64,000 nucleotides of DNA from Caulobacterales bacterium (GCA_947474395.1 CANJID010000003.1:1-64000); one strand, 5' to 3'; positions 25,908-34,824 are shown, counted from the first letter of the stretch. Program-made: numbers and translations. The notes: a model not told the origin generated them from the letters alone.

Positions 25908-28097
25908 ATGGCTTTTCTCCCCCGCGCCTCCTGCGTTTCCGCCGCGTTGCTGGCCCTCGCCGTAGGCGCCGAGAGGGCGGCTGCGCAGGCGCCCGCGCCG
26001 GCGACGGCCTTGCCCGCGACTCCGCGCGGCGCCTCCGACACCAATACCCAGCTCTACGATCAGGGGTTCTTCGCCCAGTACAACCTGACCAACGCCGAGG
26101 ACATGCTGCGCCGGCTGCCGGGGGTTTCGCCGATCCTCGACGGGGCCGGCGGCACGAACCAGGCGCGGGGCCTGGGCTCGGGCGGTGACCAGATCCTCAT
26201 CGGCGGCAAGCGCCTCGCCGCCAAGGGACAGATCCTGCAGACCCTACGGCGCATCCCCGCCGCCAACGTGCAGCGGGTCGAGCTGATCCGCGGCACGTCC
26301 GGCGAGATCGAGGTCCTGAGCGAGGGGCTGCTCGTCAATGTGGTGCTGAAGGAGGGGGTGAACGTCGGAGGCGCGGGCGCCTACGAGCTCAATTACCGCT
26401 TCGACGACCTGTCCTGGTCGGACGTCGATGGCCTGATCTCCTACGCCAACAGCTGGGGCCGGCTGTCCTACACCCTGGCCTATGAGAAGAACCTCTGGAC
26501 CCCCCTCGGCCAGACCCCGACCGGCGGGGCCCAGGACTACACCCGCCGCTGGCGGGACGAGCTCTACTATTCGCCCGCGGGTGTGGTGACAGAGGTCCGG
26601 CCCCAGCGCTGGAAGCGCGAGCACCACAAGCAGATCTTCACCGCCAACCTCACCTACGAGTTCCAGAGCGAGGGCCAGGCGCGGCTGAACATCCTCTACC
26701 AGCCGCACCCAACTAAGGAGACCGACGTCACCAAGCTCAGCCGGCCGGCGCTGCTGGGCGTCCCGGCGGGACGGGCGGAGGAGCTGCACATCCGCCGGAC
26801 TCGCCGCGACCTCCTGGACATCGGCGGCGAGGTGGAGAAACGGATCGGGCTGGGCCGCGCCAGGCTCATCTTCATCCACACCCGCCTCGCCCTGCCGGTG
26901 CACGACTTCCGCAACCGCTATGAGGCGGCGGGCCCGGTCGAGATCAGCCGCAGCGACAGCCTGCAGAACACCGGCGAGGACATCCTGCGGGGGTCCTACA
27001 GCTGGACCCTGTTCAAGGGCCAGGAGGTGACCCTGGGCGTGGAAGGCGCCCGCAACACCCTGGCCCAGGACCTTCAGGTCTATTTCGACGTCAACCGGGA
27101 CGGCCGGCTGGACACCATCGCGATTCCGACCGCCCACGCCGAGGTGGCCGAGGCGCGCGGCGAGGTCTTCGCCAACCACAACTGGAAGATCACGCCGAAG
27201 TTGACCCTGGAGAGCTCGCTGAACGTCGAACTGTCCAGGATCACCACCAACTACCCGTTCATCCCGGTGCGGACCTACGTCTTCCCCAAGCCCCGCTTCG
27301 ACCTTCGCTACAACATCACCCCGCGCGACCGGCTTCGCCTGAAGGTGGAGCGGCTGATCAGCCAGCTGGATTTCGGCGCCTTCGTGCCGACCTACAACGT
27401 GGTCGACGTGAGGATCGACGCCGGCAACCCCAGCCTCGCTCCGGAGGACGCCTGGCAATACGAGGCGGGGATTGAGCATCGCCTGGCCGGGGACAATGGG
27501 ACTATGGAGGCGCGGGCCTTCTACCGCGACATCTCCGGCCACATCGACCGCATCCCGTTCGGAGTGAACGCCGCGGGCCTGCCGTTCTCTGCGCCCGGCA
27601 ACATCGACAAGGCGCGGCTCTACGGCCTGGAGCTGAAGGCGGGGGTTCGGCTGACGGCGCTGGGCGCACGCAACGCCCAGGTCAACGTCCGCTACCTGGT
27701 CCAATCCTCCAGCGTGGTCGACCCCTTCACCGGCCACGCGCGGAAGATGAAGGACCCCTACGCCTCGGAACTGACCCTGGGCTTCCGCCACGACGTGACG
27801 AGCCGGCGGGCCTCTTATGGGGCGACGCTCTACGGCACCACCGGCCACCAGCTGGTCAGCGACATCCGCAACCTCGAGTTCTTCTCGCGGGGGCCCCGCC
27901 TCGACGCCTTCGTCGAGAAGGCCCTGTGGGGTTCGGCGACCCTGCGCCTGGAGGTCTACAACCTGACCCGCAGCCACGAGTACAAGCAGCGCATCCTCTA
28001 CACCGTCAGCCAGGCCGCCGCCGGCCTGCAGCGCACCGAGAGCTACGAGGAGTTCCGAGACCGTCGCTTCGCCATCCGTCTTCGGGGCAAGTTCTAG
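25908..28097 (+). CDS. TonB-dependent receptor (compact, atypical plug)
   Basis: 729 residues from ATG 25908; TTG 25905 is directly adjacent. A signal peptide ends at AERAAAQ. The plug reads NAEDMLRRLPGVSPILDG, RGLGSGGDQILIGGKRLAAKG, and RIPAANVQRVELIRGTSGEIEVLSEGLLVNVVL. Here the usual GxxGRGG segment is replaced by a TSGEIEVLSEG stretch, as in a distinct receptor subgroup. The barrel closes with FRDRRFAIRLRGKF. No obvious TonB box of the DVGEVVVTA type is present. It is a single gene flanked by the 62-bp direct repeat, consistent with being a movable or recently inserted unit. The ligand is unknown. Confidence 0.85.
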   Translation: MAFLPRASCVSAALLALAVGAERAAAQAPAPATALPATPRGASDTNTQLYDQGFFAQYNLTNAEDMLRRLPGVSPILDGAGGTNQARGLGSGGDQILIGGKRLAAKGQILQTLRRIPAANVQRVELIRGTSGEIEVLSEGLLVNVVLKEGVNVGGAGAYELNYRFDDLSWSDVDGLISYANSWGRLSYTLAYEKNLWTPLGQTPTGGAQDYTRRWRDELYYSPAGVVTEVRPQRWKREHHKQIFTANLTYEFQSEGQARLNILYQPHPTKETDVTKLSRPALLGVPAGRAEELHIRRTRRDLLDIGGEVEKRIGLGRARLIFIHTRLALPVHDFRNRYEAAGPVEISRSDSLQNTGEDILRGSYSWTLFKGQEVTLGVEGARNTLAQDLQVYFDVNRDGRLDTIAIPTAHAEVAEARGEVFANHNWKITPKLTLESSLNVELSRITTNYPFIPVRTYVFPKPRFDLRYNITPRDRLRLKVERLISQLDFGAFVPTYNVVDVRIDAGNPSLAPEDAWQYEAGIEHRLAGDNGTMEARAFYRDISGHIDRIPFGVNAAGLPFSAPGNIDKARLYGLELKAGVRLTALGARNAQVNVRYLVQSSSVVDPFTGHARKMKDPYASELTLGFRHDVTSRRASYGATLYGTTGHQLVSDIRNLEFFSRGPRLDAFVEKALWGSATLRLEVYNLTRSHEYKQRILYTVSQAAAGLQRTESYEEFRDRRFAIRLRGKF

Positions 28098-28111
28098 GCG
28101 AAGGGTCAGGA

Positions 28112-28173
28112 GCCGGTCAGACCAGCTCGAACACGTTGTAGATGGCGCCGGCGGCGAGGCGGTGCCCGTGGGC
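28112..28173. repeat. Second copy of 62-bp direct repeat (3' end of DUF3237 gene)
   Basis: This copy comprises the last codons and stop of the intact DUF3237 gene plus 5 bases beyond. It differs from 25572-25633 at two positions. The 2.5-kb interval between the copies contains the whole TonB receptor gene. Recombination between the copies would excise it. Confidence 0.85.
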
Positions 28174-28599
28174 GACGGCGACCAGGTCGTTGAGGAAGCC
28201 GTACTTCTCGGACGAGGTCTCGAACATGACCGAGACCCGCATGTAGTAGGCCAGCGGGTTCACCGGCTCGCCGCGGCCCAGGGCGGCCAGGATGGCCGGG
28301 TCGCCGTGGCGCAGCCCCTGGTACTTCATGCTGATCTGCTCGCCGTCGTCGGTCTCCAGGAGGGCGCGCACGTCGATCACCACCGCGCCGTCCTTGCGCA
28401 CCACCTGCCAGTCGTTGCCGAACAGGATCTTGCCGCGCAGGCGCTCGCCCTCGAAATAGCCGCCGGCGATGGTGCTGATGCGCCGGTCGGCGACGTCGTA
28501 TGGCTTGTTGATATTGAGGAAGAAGCTGAGGAGCGGCTTCCACCGCAGCTCCTTCAACTCCGGCGGCAGGATCTCCGCCAGCGGTGGCTGATCGGTCAT
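28117..28599 (-). CDS. DUF3237 family protein
   Basis: 160 residues from ATG 28599, one base after the stop of the M24-fold gene. The family pattern is present: GGYFEGERLRGKILFGNDW, VVRKDGAVVIDVRALLETDDG, ISMKYQGL, YYMRVSVMFETSSEKYGFLNDL and the final AGAIYNVFELV. DUF3237 proteins form a small beta-barrel and often sit in catabolic operons, but their activity is not established. It is the last gene of the six-gene leftward operon. Its 3' end has been duplicated at 25572-25633. Confidence 0.85.
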   Translation of the reverse strand: MTDQPPLAEILPPELKELRWKPLLSFFLNINKPYDVADRRISTIAGGYFEGERLRGKILFGNDWQVVRKDGAVVIDVRALLETDDGEQISMKYQGLRHGDPAILAALGRGEPVNPLAYYMRVSVMFETSSEKYGFLNDLVAVAHGHRLAAGAIYNVFELV

Positions 28600-28600
28600 G

Positions 28601-29854
28601 CTAGAAAATCTCGCAGCCGGGCAGGCCGCAGGAGATCAGCCGGTCCGAGGGGAAGTTGGTGATGATCTGGCACCCGTCCTTGGTGACGATCACCTCTTCC
28701 TCGATCCGGGCCGCGCCCGAGCCGTCGGCGGCCCCGCACCAGGTCTCCAGGGCGAAGACCATGCCCTCCTTCAAGGGGGTGTTCTGGCCGCGGTAGCGCT
28801 TGGAGATGATCGGGCGTTCCCACAGGGACAGGCCGACGCCGTGGCCGTACTGCAGCAGGAAGGCCTCGCCCTCGTCGCGGTAGCCGAACTCGTTGGCGTC
28901 GGGCCAGACCTGGGCGATCTCGTCCGGCGTGACCCCCGGCTTGACCATGTCGATGGAGGCCGAAATCCACTTGGACGCCTTCTCGTAGGCGTCGATCTGG
29001 GCGTGGCTCGGCTCGCCGCAGACGAAGGTCCGATAATAGCAGGTCCGGTAGCCGTTGTAGGAATGCATGATGTCGAGGAACACCATGTCCCCCGGCTGGA
29101 TCATCCGGTCGGAGAAGGTGTGGGAGTGGGGCCGGCCGCGGGGGCCGGAGACGGAATTCACGCACTCCACCCGCTCGGAGCCCATGCGGAACAGCCGGTC
29201 GTTGGTGATGGCGACGAGCTCGTTCTCGCGGGTGCCGGGCCGGATCGCCTTGGCCACGTCGACGTAGGTGGCGTCGACCATGGCGGCGGCGAGCTTTAAG
29301 AGCTCCAGCTCGTCCTGGGTCTTGATCTCGCGGGCGTCCAGCATGGCCTGCTGGCCGTCCACTACCTCGATGCCCTCGGCCTCAAGGGCCCGCAGCATCG
29401 GCAGCTCCATGATGTCGATGCCGATGGGCTGGTTCCCGACGCCGAGTTGGTTCATGGCCTTCTTGATCTGGCGGGCGAAGTCCTCCTGGATCCCGAGCCA
29501 TAGGGGCAGGCCCCCCTGCATGGTGGAGATGGGGGCGGCGACGTGGTCGGAGATCTGCGGCGAGGAGATGCGCTTGGCCGGGGCGGCCGGGTCCCACAGC
29601 ATGGGCGGGCCGTCGGCGGCGCACAGGGCGTAGCGCATGAACTTGTCGCGGGCCCATTCGCCGATGTGGGTGCCGGTCAGGTAGCGGATGTTGTCGAAGT
29701 TGAAGCAGAGCACGGCGCCGAGGCCGGCATGGCGGATCGCGGTCTGCGCCCTGCCGAGGCGCTCGCGGTGCAGTCGGTCGTAGTTGACCCCATGCTCCCA
29801 GTCCTTCGCCTGGGTGCCCCAGGAGGCCCCGGTATGCGGACGGTTGTACTTCAT
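28601..29854 (-). CDS. M24-family (Xaa-Pro peptidase/creatinase fold) protein with an altered metal ligand
   Basis: 417 residues from ATG 29854 with AAGGAG upstream. An N-terminal creatinase-type domain (CFNFDNIRYLTGTHIGEW) precedes the pita-bread domain. Four of the five expected metal ligands are visible: Asp261 (VFLDIMH), His338 (YGHGVGLSLWERP), Glu370 (FALETW) and Glu385 (ARIEEEV). The second Asp, normally 11 residues after the first, is Cys272 (GYRTCYYRTF). A di-metal peptidase site may therefore be changed. The family also includes creatinases and the DMSP lyase DddP, so a non-peptidase reaction is possible. Its position in an E1-ALDH-E2 operon suggests a catabolic role. Confidence 0.8.
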   Translation of the reverse strand: MKYNRPHTGASWGTQAKDWEHGVNYDRLHRERLGRAQTAIRHAGLGAVLCFNFDNIRYLTGTHIGEWARDKFMRYALCAADGPPMLWDPAAPAKRISSPQISDHVAAPISTMQGGLPLWLGIQEDFARQIKKAMNQLGVGNQPIGIDIMELPMLRALEAEGIEVVDGQQAMLDAREIKTQDELELLKLAAAMVDATYVDVAKAIRPGTRENELVAITNDRLFRMGSERVECVNSVSGPRGRPHSHTFSDRMIQPGDMVFLDIMHSYNGYRTCYYRTFVCGEPSHAQIDAYEKASKWISASIDMVKPGVTPDEIAQVWPDANEFGYRDEGEAFLLQYGHGVGLSLWERPIISKRYRGQNTPLKEGMVFALETWCGAADGSGAARIEEEVIVTKDGCQIITNFPSDRLISCGLPGCEIF

Positions 29855-29872
29855 GACGTCTCCTTGGGTCCT

Positions 29873-31162
29873 TTAGATCAGGACGCTGATCGGGTTTTCC
29901 ATGAGCGCCTTGAAGGCGGCGAGGAGCTGGGCGCCGACGGCGCCGTCCACCACGCGGTGATCCACCGCGAGCGTCACGGTCATCTTCGAGACGAAGCGCA
30001 CGCCCCCGTCCTTGGTCTCAACCGGGCGGCGCTCGCCGGCGCCGACCGCCAGGATGCTGGCGTGGGGCGGGTTGATGATGGCGGCGAACTCGCGCACCCC
30101 GAACATGCCGAGGTTGGAGACCGCCGCCGAGCCGCCCTGGTACTCGGCGGGCTTCAGCTTGCGGTCGCGGGCCCGCCCCGCCAGCTCGCGGATTTCCGCG
30201 CCGATGGCCGACAGGGTCTTCGACCCGGCGTCCCGGATCACGGGGGTGAAGAGGCCGCCCTCGACGGCCACCGCCACGCCCACGTCGGCTCTGGAGAACT
30301 GCAGGACGCGGTCCTCGGCCCAGACGGCGTTGGCGGCCGGGACCTGGAGCAGGGCGCGGGCGAAGGCCTTGACCACGAAATCATTGACCGAGACCGCCGT
30401 CCCGCCCTCCTTGATCCGTTGGCGCAGAGCCAGCAGCTCTTCGATCTCGATCTCCGCGGTTAGGTAGAAGTGCGGCACCGTCTGCTTGGACTCGGTCAGC
30501 CGCTTGGCGATGATCCGGCGCATGCCGTCGAGGGCGATCTCCTCGAAAGGAATGTCGGCGTACATGGCCTTGACCTGGTCGGCGCTCGCGCCCGTGGCGA
30601 GGGCTGCGCCGGACGAGGCGGGCGCGGCTGAGGGGGCCTTACGCACGTCGGCGGCGACGATGCGGCCGTGGGGGCCGGAGCCCGTCAGCTTGCCGAGGTC
30701 TACGCCGCCTTGCGCGGCGAGCCGCCGGGCGAGGGGGGTGACCTTCGCGCCGCTGGCGAGGGTGGCCTTGCCGAAGTTCTTTTCCGGGCTGATGACCGCG
30801 TTGAAGGGATCGATCTCGCGCTTGACCGTCTGGGCGGCGGCCGGGACCGGCCCCGACGCAGCGGCCGGAGCGGGAGCCGAGGCGGCCGGGGCGGCTGCGG
30901 CTGCGGGAGCAGCCGGAGCGGCGGCGCCGCCTTCGCCCGTCATCACCGCCACCACGGCGCTGACCGGGACGGTCTCGCCTTCCTGCACCCGGATTTCGGT
31001 CAGGGTCCCGGCGGACATGGTCGGGACCTCCATGGAGGTCTTGTCGGTCTCGATCTCGAACAGCAGTTCACCGGCGGCGACGGCGTCGCCCACCTTCTTG
31101 AACCACTTGATGATCTTGCCCTCGGCGACGGTCTCGCCGAGCTGGGGCATCAGGACGTCCAT
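29873..31162 (-). CDS. 2-oxoacid dehydrogenase complex E2 (dihydrolipoamide acyltransferase)
   Basis: 429 residues from ATG 31162. Residues 1-76 are one lipoyl domain with the lipoylated Lys in EIETDKTSMEVP. An Ala/Pro-rich linker follows. A peripheral subunit-binding domain is at about 140-175 (VTPLARRLAAQGGVDLGKL, then GPHGRIVAADV), and the catalytic domain ends with the active-site DHRVVDG. It transfers the acyl group from E1-bound TPP to CoA and forms the core of the complex in the cytoplasm. It is separated from its E1 subunits by an aldehyde dehydrogenase gene. No E3 gene is in the window, so E3 must be supplied from elsewhere. Confidence 0.92.
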   Translation of the reverse strand: MDVLMPQLGETVAEGKIIKWFKKVGDAVAAGELLFEIETDKTSMEVPTMSAGTLTEIRVQEGETVPVSAVVAVMTGEGGAAAPAAPAAAAAPAASAPAPAAASGPVPAAAQTVKREIDPFNAVISPEKNFGKATLASGAKVTPLARRLAAQGGVDLGKLTGSGPHGRIVAADVRKAPSAAPASSGAALATGASADQVKAMYADIPFEEIALDGMRRIIAKRLTESKQTVPHFYLTAEIEIEELLALRQRIKEGGTAVSVNDFVVKAFARALLQVPAANAVWAEDRVLQFSRADVGVAVAVEGGLFTPVIRDAGSKTLSAIGAEIRELAGRARDRKLKPAEYQGGSAAVSNLGMFGVREFAAIINPPHASILAVGAGERRPVETKDGGVRFVSKMTVTLAVDHRVVDGAVGAQLLAAFKALMENPISVLI

Positions 31163-31177
31163 GCGCGTTTTCGTCCC

Positions 31178-32629
31178 CTACCAGGTGACCGAGACGTACT
31201 GGGTCTCGAGGTACTCCATCACGCCTTCCTTGGAGCCTTCACGCCCCAGGCCGCTCTGCTTGACGCCGCCGAAGGGAGCGGCCGGATCGGAGACGATGCC
31301 CCGGTTCAGCCCCACCATGCCCGTCTCCAGCCTGCCGGCGACGCGCAGGCCGCGCCCGACATCGCGGGTGTAGATGTAGGAGGCGAGGCCGAACTCGCTT
31401 TTGTTGCACTGCTCGATCATGGCGTCTTCGTCGGTGAAGGTCTGGATCGCGGCGACGGGGCCGAAGATCTCCTCCCACACCAGGTCGGCGTTGGCGGGCA
31501 CGCCGGTCAGGACCGTGGGCGGATAGAAGTAGCCCGGCCCCTCGCCGCGCTTGCCGCCGGTCGTCACCTTCGCCCCCTTGGCGACGGCGTCCTCGACCAG
31601 GCTCTCCACCTTGTCGCGGGTGGACTTGTTGACCAGCGGGCCCACGGTCACCCCGTCGGTCAGGCCGTTGCCCATCTTCAGGGCCGCCATCCGCCCGGTC
31701 ATCTTGGCCGAGAATTCCTCGGCCACCGTCTCGTGCACATAGAAGCGGTTCGCGGCCGTGCAGGCCTCGCCCATGTTGCGCATCTTGGCGATCATGGCCC
31801 CGTCGATCGCCGCATCGATGTCGGCGTCGTCGAAGACGATGAAGGGGGCGTTGCCGCCCAGCTCCATCGACGGCTTGACCACATTGTGCGCCGCCTCCCT
31901 CAGGAGGGTGCGGCCGACTTCGGTCGATCCGGTGAAGGAAACCACCCGCACCCGCATGTCCGCGAGCATGGCCGAGACCACCTTGCCCGACTGCCGGGAG
32001 GGCACGACGTTGACGACGCCCTTGGGCACCCCGGCCTCTTCCAGGATCGGCATCAGGGCCAGCATGGTCAGCGGCGTGGCCGAGGCCGGCTTGATCACCA
32101 CGGTGCAGCCGGCGGCCAGCGCCGGGCCGATCTTGCGGGTGGCCATGGCGGCCGGGAAATTCCACGGGGTGACCAGCAGGGACACGCCCGCCGGCTTGTA
32201 GCTCGTCAGGATGTGCGCGCCCGAGGCGGGGGCCATGGAGGTCTGGCCAATGACGCGGACAGCTTCCTCAGCGTTCCAGCGGAAGAACTCGGCCGCGTAG
32301 GCGGCTTCGGCCCGCGAGTCCTCGAGGCTCTTGCCGTTCTCGAGGGTGATGATGCGGGCGAGACGCTCCTTCTCGCGGATCATGATCTCATAGGCCTTGC
32401 GCAGGACTTCGCCGCGCTCGCGGGGGGTCTTGGCCGCCCACGGGCCGAAGGCGGCCTGGGCCGCGTCTACGGCGGCCATGCAGTCCTCCACCGTGGCGCT
32501 GGCCACCGTGACGATGGTCTGTTCGGTGGCGGGGTCCTCGACGTCGAAGCGTCCGCCGTCGGAGGCTCCGCGCCAGGCGCCGTCGATCCACAGGTCGGTG
32601 GAGACGCCGGTCAGGAGGTTTTCGTACAT
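31178..32629 (-). CDS. NAD(P)-dependent aldehyde dehydrogenase, succinate-semialdehyde dehydrogenase-like
   Basis: 483 residues from ATG 32629 with GAGG upstream. Motifs are TPWNFPAAMATRKIGPALAAG, cofactor FTGSTEVGRTL, catalytic Glu in MELGGNAPFIVFDDAD, and catalytic Cys in GEACTAANRF. The spacing and the ANRF motif fit the SSADH/GabD branch, which oxidises a short semialdehyde to the acid. It lies between the E1 beta and E2 genes with gaps of 8 and 15 bases, so it is part of the same operon. It probably makes or consumes an intermediate of the oxoacid pathway. The exact aldehyde is unknown. Confidence 0.88.
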   Translation of the reverse strand: MYENLLTGVSTDLWIDGAWRGASDGGRFDVEDPATEQTIVTVASATVEDCMAAVDAAQAAFGPWAAKTPRERGEVLRKAYEIMIREKERLARIITLENGKSLEDSRAEAAYAAEFFRWNAEEAVRVIGQTSMAPASGAHILTSYKPAGVSLLVTPWNFPAAMATRKIGPALAAGCTVVIKPASATPLTMLALMPILEEAGVPKGVVNVVPSRQSGKVVSAMLADMRVRVVSFTGSTEVGRTLLREAAHNVVKPSMELGGNAPFIVFDDADIDAAIDGAMIAKMRNMGEACTAANRFYVHETVAEEFSAKMTGRMAALKMGNGLTDGVTVGPLVNKSTRDKVESLVEDAVAKGAKVTTGGKRGEGPGYFYPPTVLTGVPANADLVWEEIFGPVAAIQTFTDEDAMIEQCNKSEFGLASYIYTRDVGRGLRVAGRLETGMVGLNRGIVSDPAAPFGGVKQSGLGREGSKEGVMEYLETQYVSVTW

Positions 32630-32637
32630 GGTGGGCC

Positions 32638-33618
32638 TCAGGACGTTAGGGCGCGGCGGATGGTCTCAACCACCCGGTCGACGCTGGGGATGACCATGTC
32701 TTCCAGGAGGTCCGCGGCGGGAAGGGGGATGTGCGGGCTGGTGATCCGGATCGGCGGGCCGTCCAGGTCGTAGAAGGCCTCGTCGGCGATGATCGAGACG
32801 ATCTCGGCGCCCCAGCCGAGGACCCGGGGGTTTTCCTCGACCGTGAACACCCGGCCCGTCTTGGCGACGGAGCCGAGGATGGTCTGGGTGTCGATCGGCA
32901 CCAGGGAGCGCACGTCCACCACTTCCGCGGAAATGCCGAACTCGGCGGCCAGCCGCTCGGCGGCGGCCAGGGCCCGGTGGACCATCATGCCGAGGGCGAT
33001 GATGGTGCAGTCGGTCCCCTGGCGGAGAATCTTGGCGGTGCCCAGCGTGTCGACGATCTCGCCGTCGGGGACCTCGCCCTTGGTGGCGTAGAGCCCCTTG
33101 TGCTCCATGAACATGACCGGATCGGGATCGCGCACGGCCGCGGCCATCAGTCCGACCACGTCCACCGGCGAGGAAGGGGAAACCACCTTCAGGCCGGGGA
33201 ACTGCATGCACCAGTTCTCGACGCACTGGCTGTGCTGGGCGCCGAAGCGCAGGCCGCCCCCGCCGCCGAAGCGGATCACCAGCGGGCACTTCACCTGCCC
33301 GTTGGTCATGTAGCGGGCCTTGGGAATCTCGTTGGCCACGTAGTCGTAACAAACGGCCAGGAAGTCGGCGAACATGATCTCGGCGATGGGCTTCAGGCCC
33401 GTCATGGCCGCGCCCATGGCCGCGCCCAGGATCGCCTGTTCGGAGATCGGCGTGTCGCGCACCCGCAGCGGCCCGAACTGCTCAAGCAGGCCCACCGTGG
33501 CCTTGAACACGCCGCCCGCCTTGGCGATGTCCTCGCCGAGGAAGACGACGTCCTCGTCGCGGGCCATTTCCTGGGCGATGCCCCGGGCGACCGCATCGCG
33601 GTAGGTCAGTTCCGCCAT
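32638..33618 (-). CDS. 2-oxoacid dehydrogenase E1 component, beta subunit
   Basis: 326 residues from ATG 33618, overlapping the end of the alpha-subunit gene by 13 bases. Conserved segments are YRDAVARGIAQEM, VFLGEDIAKAGGVFKATVGL, DTPISEQAILGAAMGAA, FGGGGGLRFGAQHSQ and PSSPVDVVGLMAAAV. These belong to transketolase-type beta subunits of acetoin or pyruvate dehydrogenase complexes. With the alpha subunit it forms the TPP-dependent decarboxylase. The substrate acid cannot be read from the sequence. Acetoin, pyruvate and branched-chain oxoacids are the usual candidates. Confidence 0.92.
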   Translation of the reverse strand: MAELTYRDAVARGIAQEMARDEDVVFLGEDIAKAGGVFKATVGLLEQFGPLRVRDTPISEQAILGAAMGAAMTGLKPIAEIMFADFLAVCYDYVANEIPKARYMTNGQVKCPLVIRFGGGGGLRFGAQHSQCVENWCMQFPGLKVVSPSSPVDVVGLMAAAVRDPDPVMFMEHKGLYATKGEVPDGEIVDTLGTAKILRQGTDCTIIALGMMVHRALAAAERLAAEFGISAEVVDVRSLVPIDTQTILGSVAKTGRVFTVEENPRVLGWGAEIVSIIADEAFYDLDGPPIRITSPHIPLPAADLLEDMVIPSVDRVVETIRRALTS

Positions 33619-34634
33619 GCCCAGCCCCCGTCCGCATAAACGTCAGTGAAGAGAATATCCGAGGAGGTGGTCGGCGCCGCCTTGCAGGCCTCGGTGGCGT
33701 CGTCGACGATCTTCATGACCTCGGCGTCGATCTTGGCCATCTGGTCCTCGGTCACGCCGAAGCTCTTCAGGCGCTCCTTGTAGATCTTGATCGGGTCGCG
33801 CTTCTTCCACTCCTCCAGCTCGCCCTCGGGCCGGTACTTGGCCGGGTCGGCGCGGGAGTGGCCGGAATGGCGGTAGGTCAGGGCCTCGATCAGCGAGGGG
33901 CCGTCGCCCGCGCGGGCCTTGTCGAAGGCCGTGCGCATGATGCGGTAGACGGCGTCCGCGTCGTTGCCGTCGACGATGATCCGCTCCAGCCCGTTGGCCG
34001 AGGCCCGGTCGGCGGCCGGATGCTCCACCGAGGTCACCTCGGAGATCGGGGTGTACTCCATGTAGAGGTTGTTCTCGCAGACGAAGACCACCGGCAGCTT
34101 CCAGATCACCGCGAAATTCAGCGCCTCGTGGAAGGCGCCGATGTTGGTGGTGCCGTCGCCGAAGAAGCAGACGGTCACTTCGCCGGTCTTCTTGTATTGC
34201 GCCTTCCAGGCCGCCCCGCAGGCGATGGGAAGATGCGCGCCGATGATGGCGTAGGAGCCCATCACCCCATGTTCGACGGAGGTCAGGTGCATCGACCCGC
34301 CCTTGCCGCGCATCAGGCCGTTGTCGCGGCCCATCAGCTCGCCCAGGACCTTCTCGACGGGCACGCCTCGCGCCAGGGTGTGGGCGTGGCCGCGGTAGGT
34401 GCAGAAGGAAAGATCGCCCTTCTTCATGGCCGCGGCGACGCCGGCGGCGATGGCTTCCTGTCCGAGGGACAGGTGGCTCGTCCCCTTGATCAGGTTCTGG
34501 AAGAACAGGTCGTTGGCGCGCTGCTCGGCCTCGCGAATGGTGACCTGCAAGCGGTACATCTCAAGGCGCTTGTCCTCGCCGATGTCGTCGTTGACTGGCG
34601 CCGGCGAAGCGCTCGCCTTGGGTGACTTAGCCAT
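33606..34634 (-). CDS. 2-oxoacid dehydrogenase E1 component, alpha subunit
   Basis: 342 residues from ATG 34634, with AGAAGGAG upstream. The TPP motif runs from FGDGTTNIGAFHEALN to VFVCENN. Other family segments are SLGQEAIAAGVAAAM, CTYRGHAHTLARGV, GKGGSMHLT and the phosphorylation-loop region EALTYRHSGHSRADPAKYR. It is most like the acetoin/pyruvate dehydrogenase E1 alpha group. It is the first gene of the leftward operon and is divergent from a GntR regulator across a 190-base AT-richer promoter. A longer frame from 34721 reads into that promoter. Confidence 0.92.
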   Translation of the reverse strand: MAKSPKASASPAPVNDDIGEDKRLEMYRLQVTIREAEQRANDLFFQNLIKGTSHLSLGQEAIAAGVAAAMKKGDLSFCTYRGHAHTLARGVPVEKVLGELMGRDNGLMRGKGGSMHLTSVEHGVMGSYAIIGAHLPIACGAAWKAQYKKTGEVTVCFFGDGTTNIGAFHEALNFAVIWKLPVVFVCENNLYMEYTPISEVTSVEHPAADRASANGLERIIVDGNDADAVYRIMRTAFDKARAGDGPSLIEALTYRHSGHSRADPAKYRPEGELEEWKKRDPIKIYKERLKSFGVTEDQMAKIDAEVMKIVDDATEACKAAPTTSSDILFTDVYADGGWAWRN

Positions 34635-34741
34635 GGAGACTTCGGGCTCCTTCTCGCGACCCACCGTCAGGTCGCCGGCGTCGTGCAGGCCACACGACGA
34701 CAGGTGAACCGATATCGGCAAGGCTGGGTTTTAAGCAATAT

Positions 34742-34771
34742 ATTCCGTTTTTTTTCGCAGAAATTCCGTTT
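34742..34771. promoter_or_regulatory. Two ATTCCGTTT direct repeats in the divergent promoter, candidate operator
   Basis: ATTCCGTTT occurs at 34742-34750 and again at 34763-34771, exactly 21 bases apart (two helical turns). It lies in the AT-rich spacer between the E1 alpha gene and the GntR gene. Same-face repeats in such a position suggest a regulator site, most simply for the GntR protein. FadR-type GntR sites are usually inverted, so another factor is possible. Confidence 0.4.
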
Positions 34772-34824
34772 GGTCGAAGGTGGGCTTGACGACGACGGCC
34801 TCGCCCCACAACGCTATTGAGACC

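Noticed and set aside
25634-26188. Possible small ORF ahead of the TonB receptor
   Set aside because: Its product has no recognisable features and it overlaps the receptor signal peptide in another frame.
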